DNA from: Chara braunii | Lineage: Eukaryota > Streptophyta > Charophyceae > Charales > Characeae | Direction of reading: 5' to 3' | DNA: 37,978 bases | Assembly: GCA_003427395.1 (NCBI GenBank) | Contig: BFEA01000206.1 | Coordinates: 1,889,033-1,927,010, forward strand | Shown here: piece after piece, positions 37,671 to 37,978 of the stretch | Layout of the letters: each line of letters opens with the position of its first letter | Position numbering within the stretch: the first letter of the stretch is position 1 | Notes under the pieces: generated by a model | The model's database searches: none | The model's input: only the letters and a program-made list of their open reading frames with translations | Told to the model about the DNA's origin: nothing | Translations under genes and position numbers: made by a program

Positions 37671-37978
37671 GCGGTATTTGGAGTGGCTCGGGGTGTAGGT
37701 GCTTGGAGTGGTCTGGTCGGTAGGTGCTTAGAATGGCTCGGTCGGTAGGTGCTTGGAGTGGATCGGTCGGTAGGTGCTTGGAGTGGCTCGGTCGGTAGGT
37801 GCTTGGAGTCGCGGGGTCGGTAGGTGCTTGTAGTGGCGCGGTGGGTATGTGCTTGTAGTGGCGCGGTGGGTAGGTGCTTGGAGTGGCTCGGTAAGAAGGT
37901 GCTTGAAGTGGCCCGGTGGGTAGGTACTTGGAGTGGGTCGGTGGGTAGGTGCTTGGAGTGGCTCGGTGGGTAGGTGCT
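37671..37978. repeat. 25-bp minisatellite, about 12 copies
   Basis: The unit TAGGTGCTTGGAGTGGCTCG-GTCGG repeats with an exact 25-bp period from about 37696 (a degenerate copy lies just before) to the window edge, where it is cut. The third-quarter bases vary (GGCTC, GGATC, CGCGG, GGCGC). Confidence 0.95.

Overview
This is a repeat-dominated stretch of nuclear DNA from a eukaryote, most likely a streptophyte (green plant or charophyte alga). The evidence is a plant-type MAP kinase exon (T-E-Y activation loop), U6 snRNA-derived copies, a chromodomain-bearing Ty3/gypsy pol, and a tRNA-Asp primer-binding site of the kind used by many plant LTR elements. Chara-like giant-genome charophytes are my best guess from the character of the retroelements, but that is inference. 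There are no operons, CRISPR arrays or bacterial features.

Layout. 1-3850: microsatellites, a polypyrimidine tract, tandem duplications and a retrotransposed U6 snRNA copy with poly(A) tail and target-site duplication. 4119-4802: the terminal exon of a MAP kinase gene, the only convincing conserved host coding sequence; its upstream exons are not visible. 4803-9690: gene-poor flank with tandem repeats and one inverted repeat. 9700-10360: a possible 5' fragment of another retroelement and a GGCC-rich stretch. 10357-14725: a decayed chromovirus-like Ty3/gypsy element on the minus strand, its gag cut off by the next element. 14748-30316: a 15.6-kb plus-strand LTR element (LTR 1 at 14748-16810 carrying a nested MITE-like insertion, tRNA-Asp PBS, an unknown ORF, a broken gag, no recognisable pol, and about 8 kb of non-coding internal DNA, LTR 2 at 28589-30316). 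30317-37322: an older, diverged copy of the same 3' internal region ending in LTR 3, which abuts the 3' end of an unknown coding sequence (37323-37574). 37671-37978: a 25-bp minisatellite running off the window.

The most interesting signal is in the non-coding 3' half of the LTR-element family. It is built largely from serial arrays of short hairpins. One array (27136-27965, paralogue 33241-34145) has about ten to twelve units with an apical T-A-A-G-A/T-T loop. The arms change sequence between units and between paralogues while still pairing. A second array (28259-28560, paralogue 34435-34980) repeats about every 122 bp with a hairpin followed by G-C-T-G-C-C. A third (24471-25423) repeats a hairpin, often C-T-C-G-A-T based. 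Paired substitutions suggest these folded as RNA in the ancestral element. That fits a non-autonomous gag-only or LARD-like parasite whose RNA structure, rather than encoded pol, was under selection. This is a hypothesis from reading by eye; no folding or covariation software was run.
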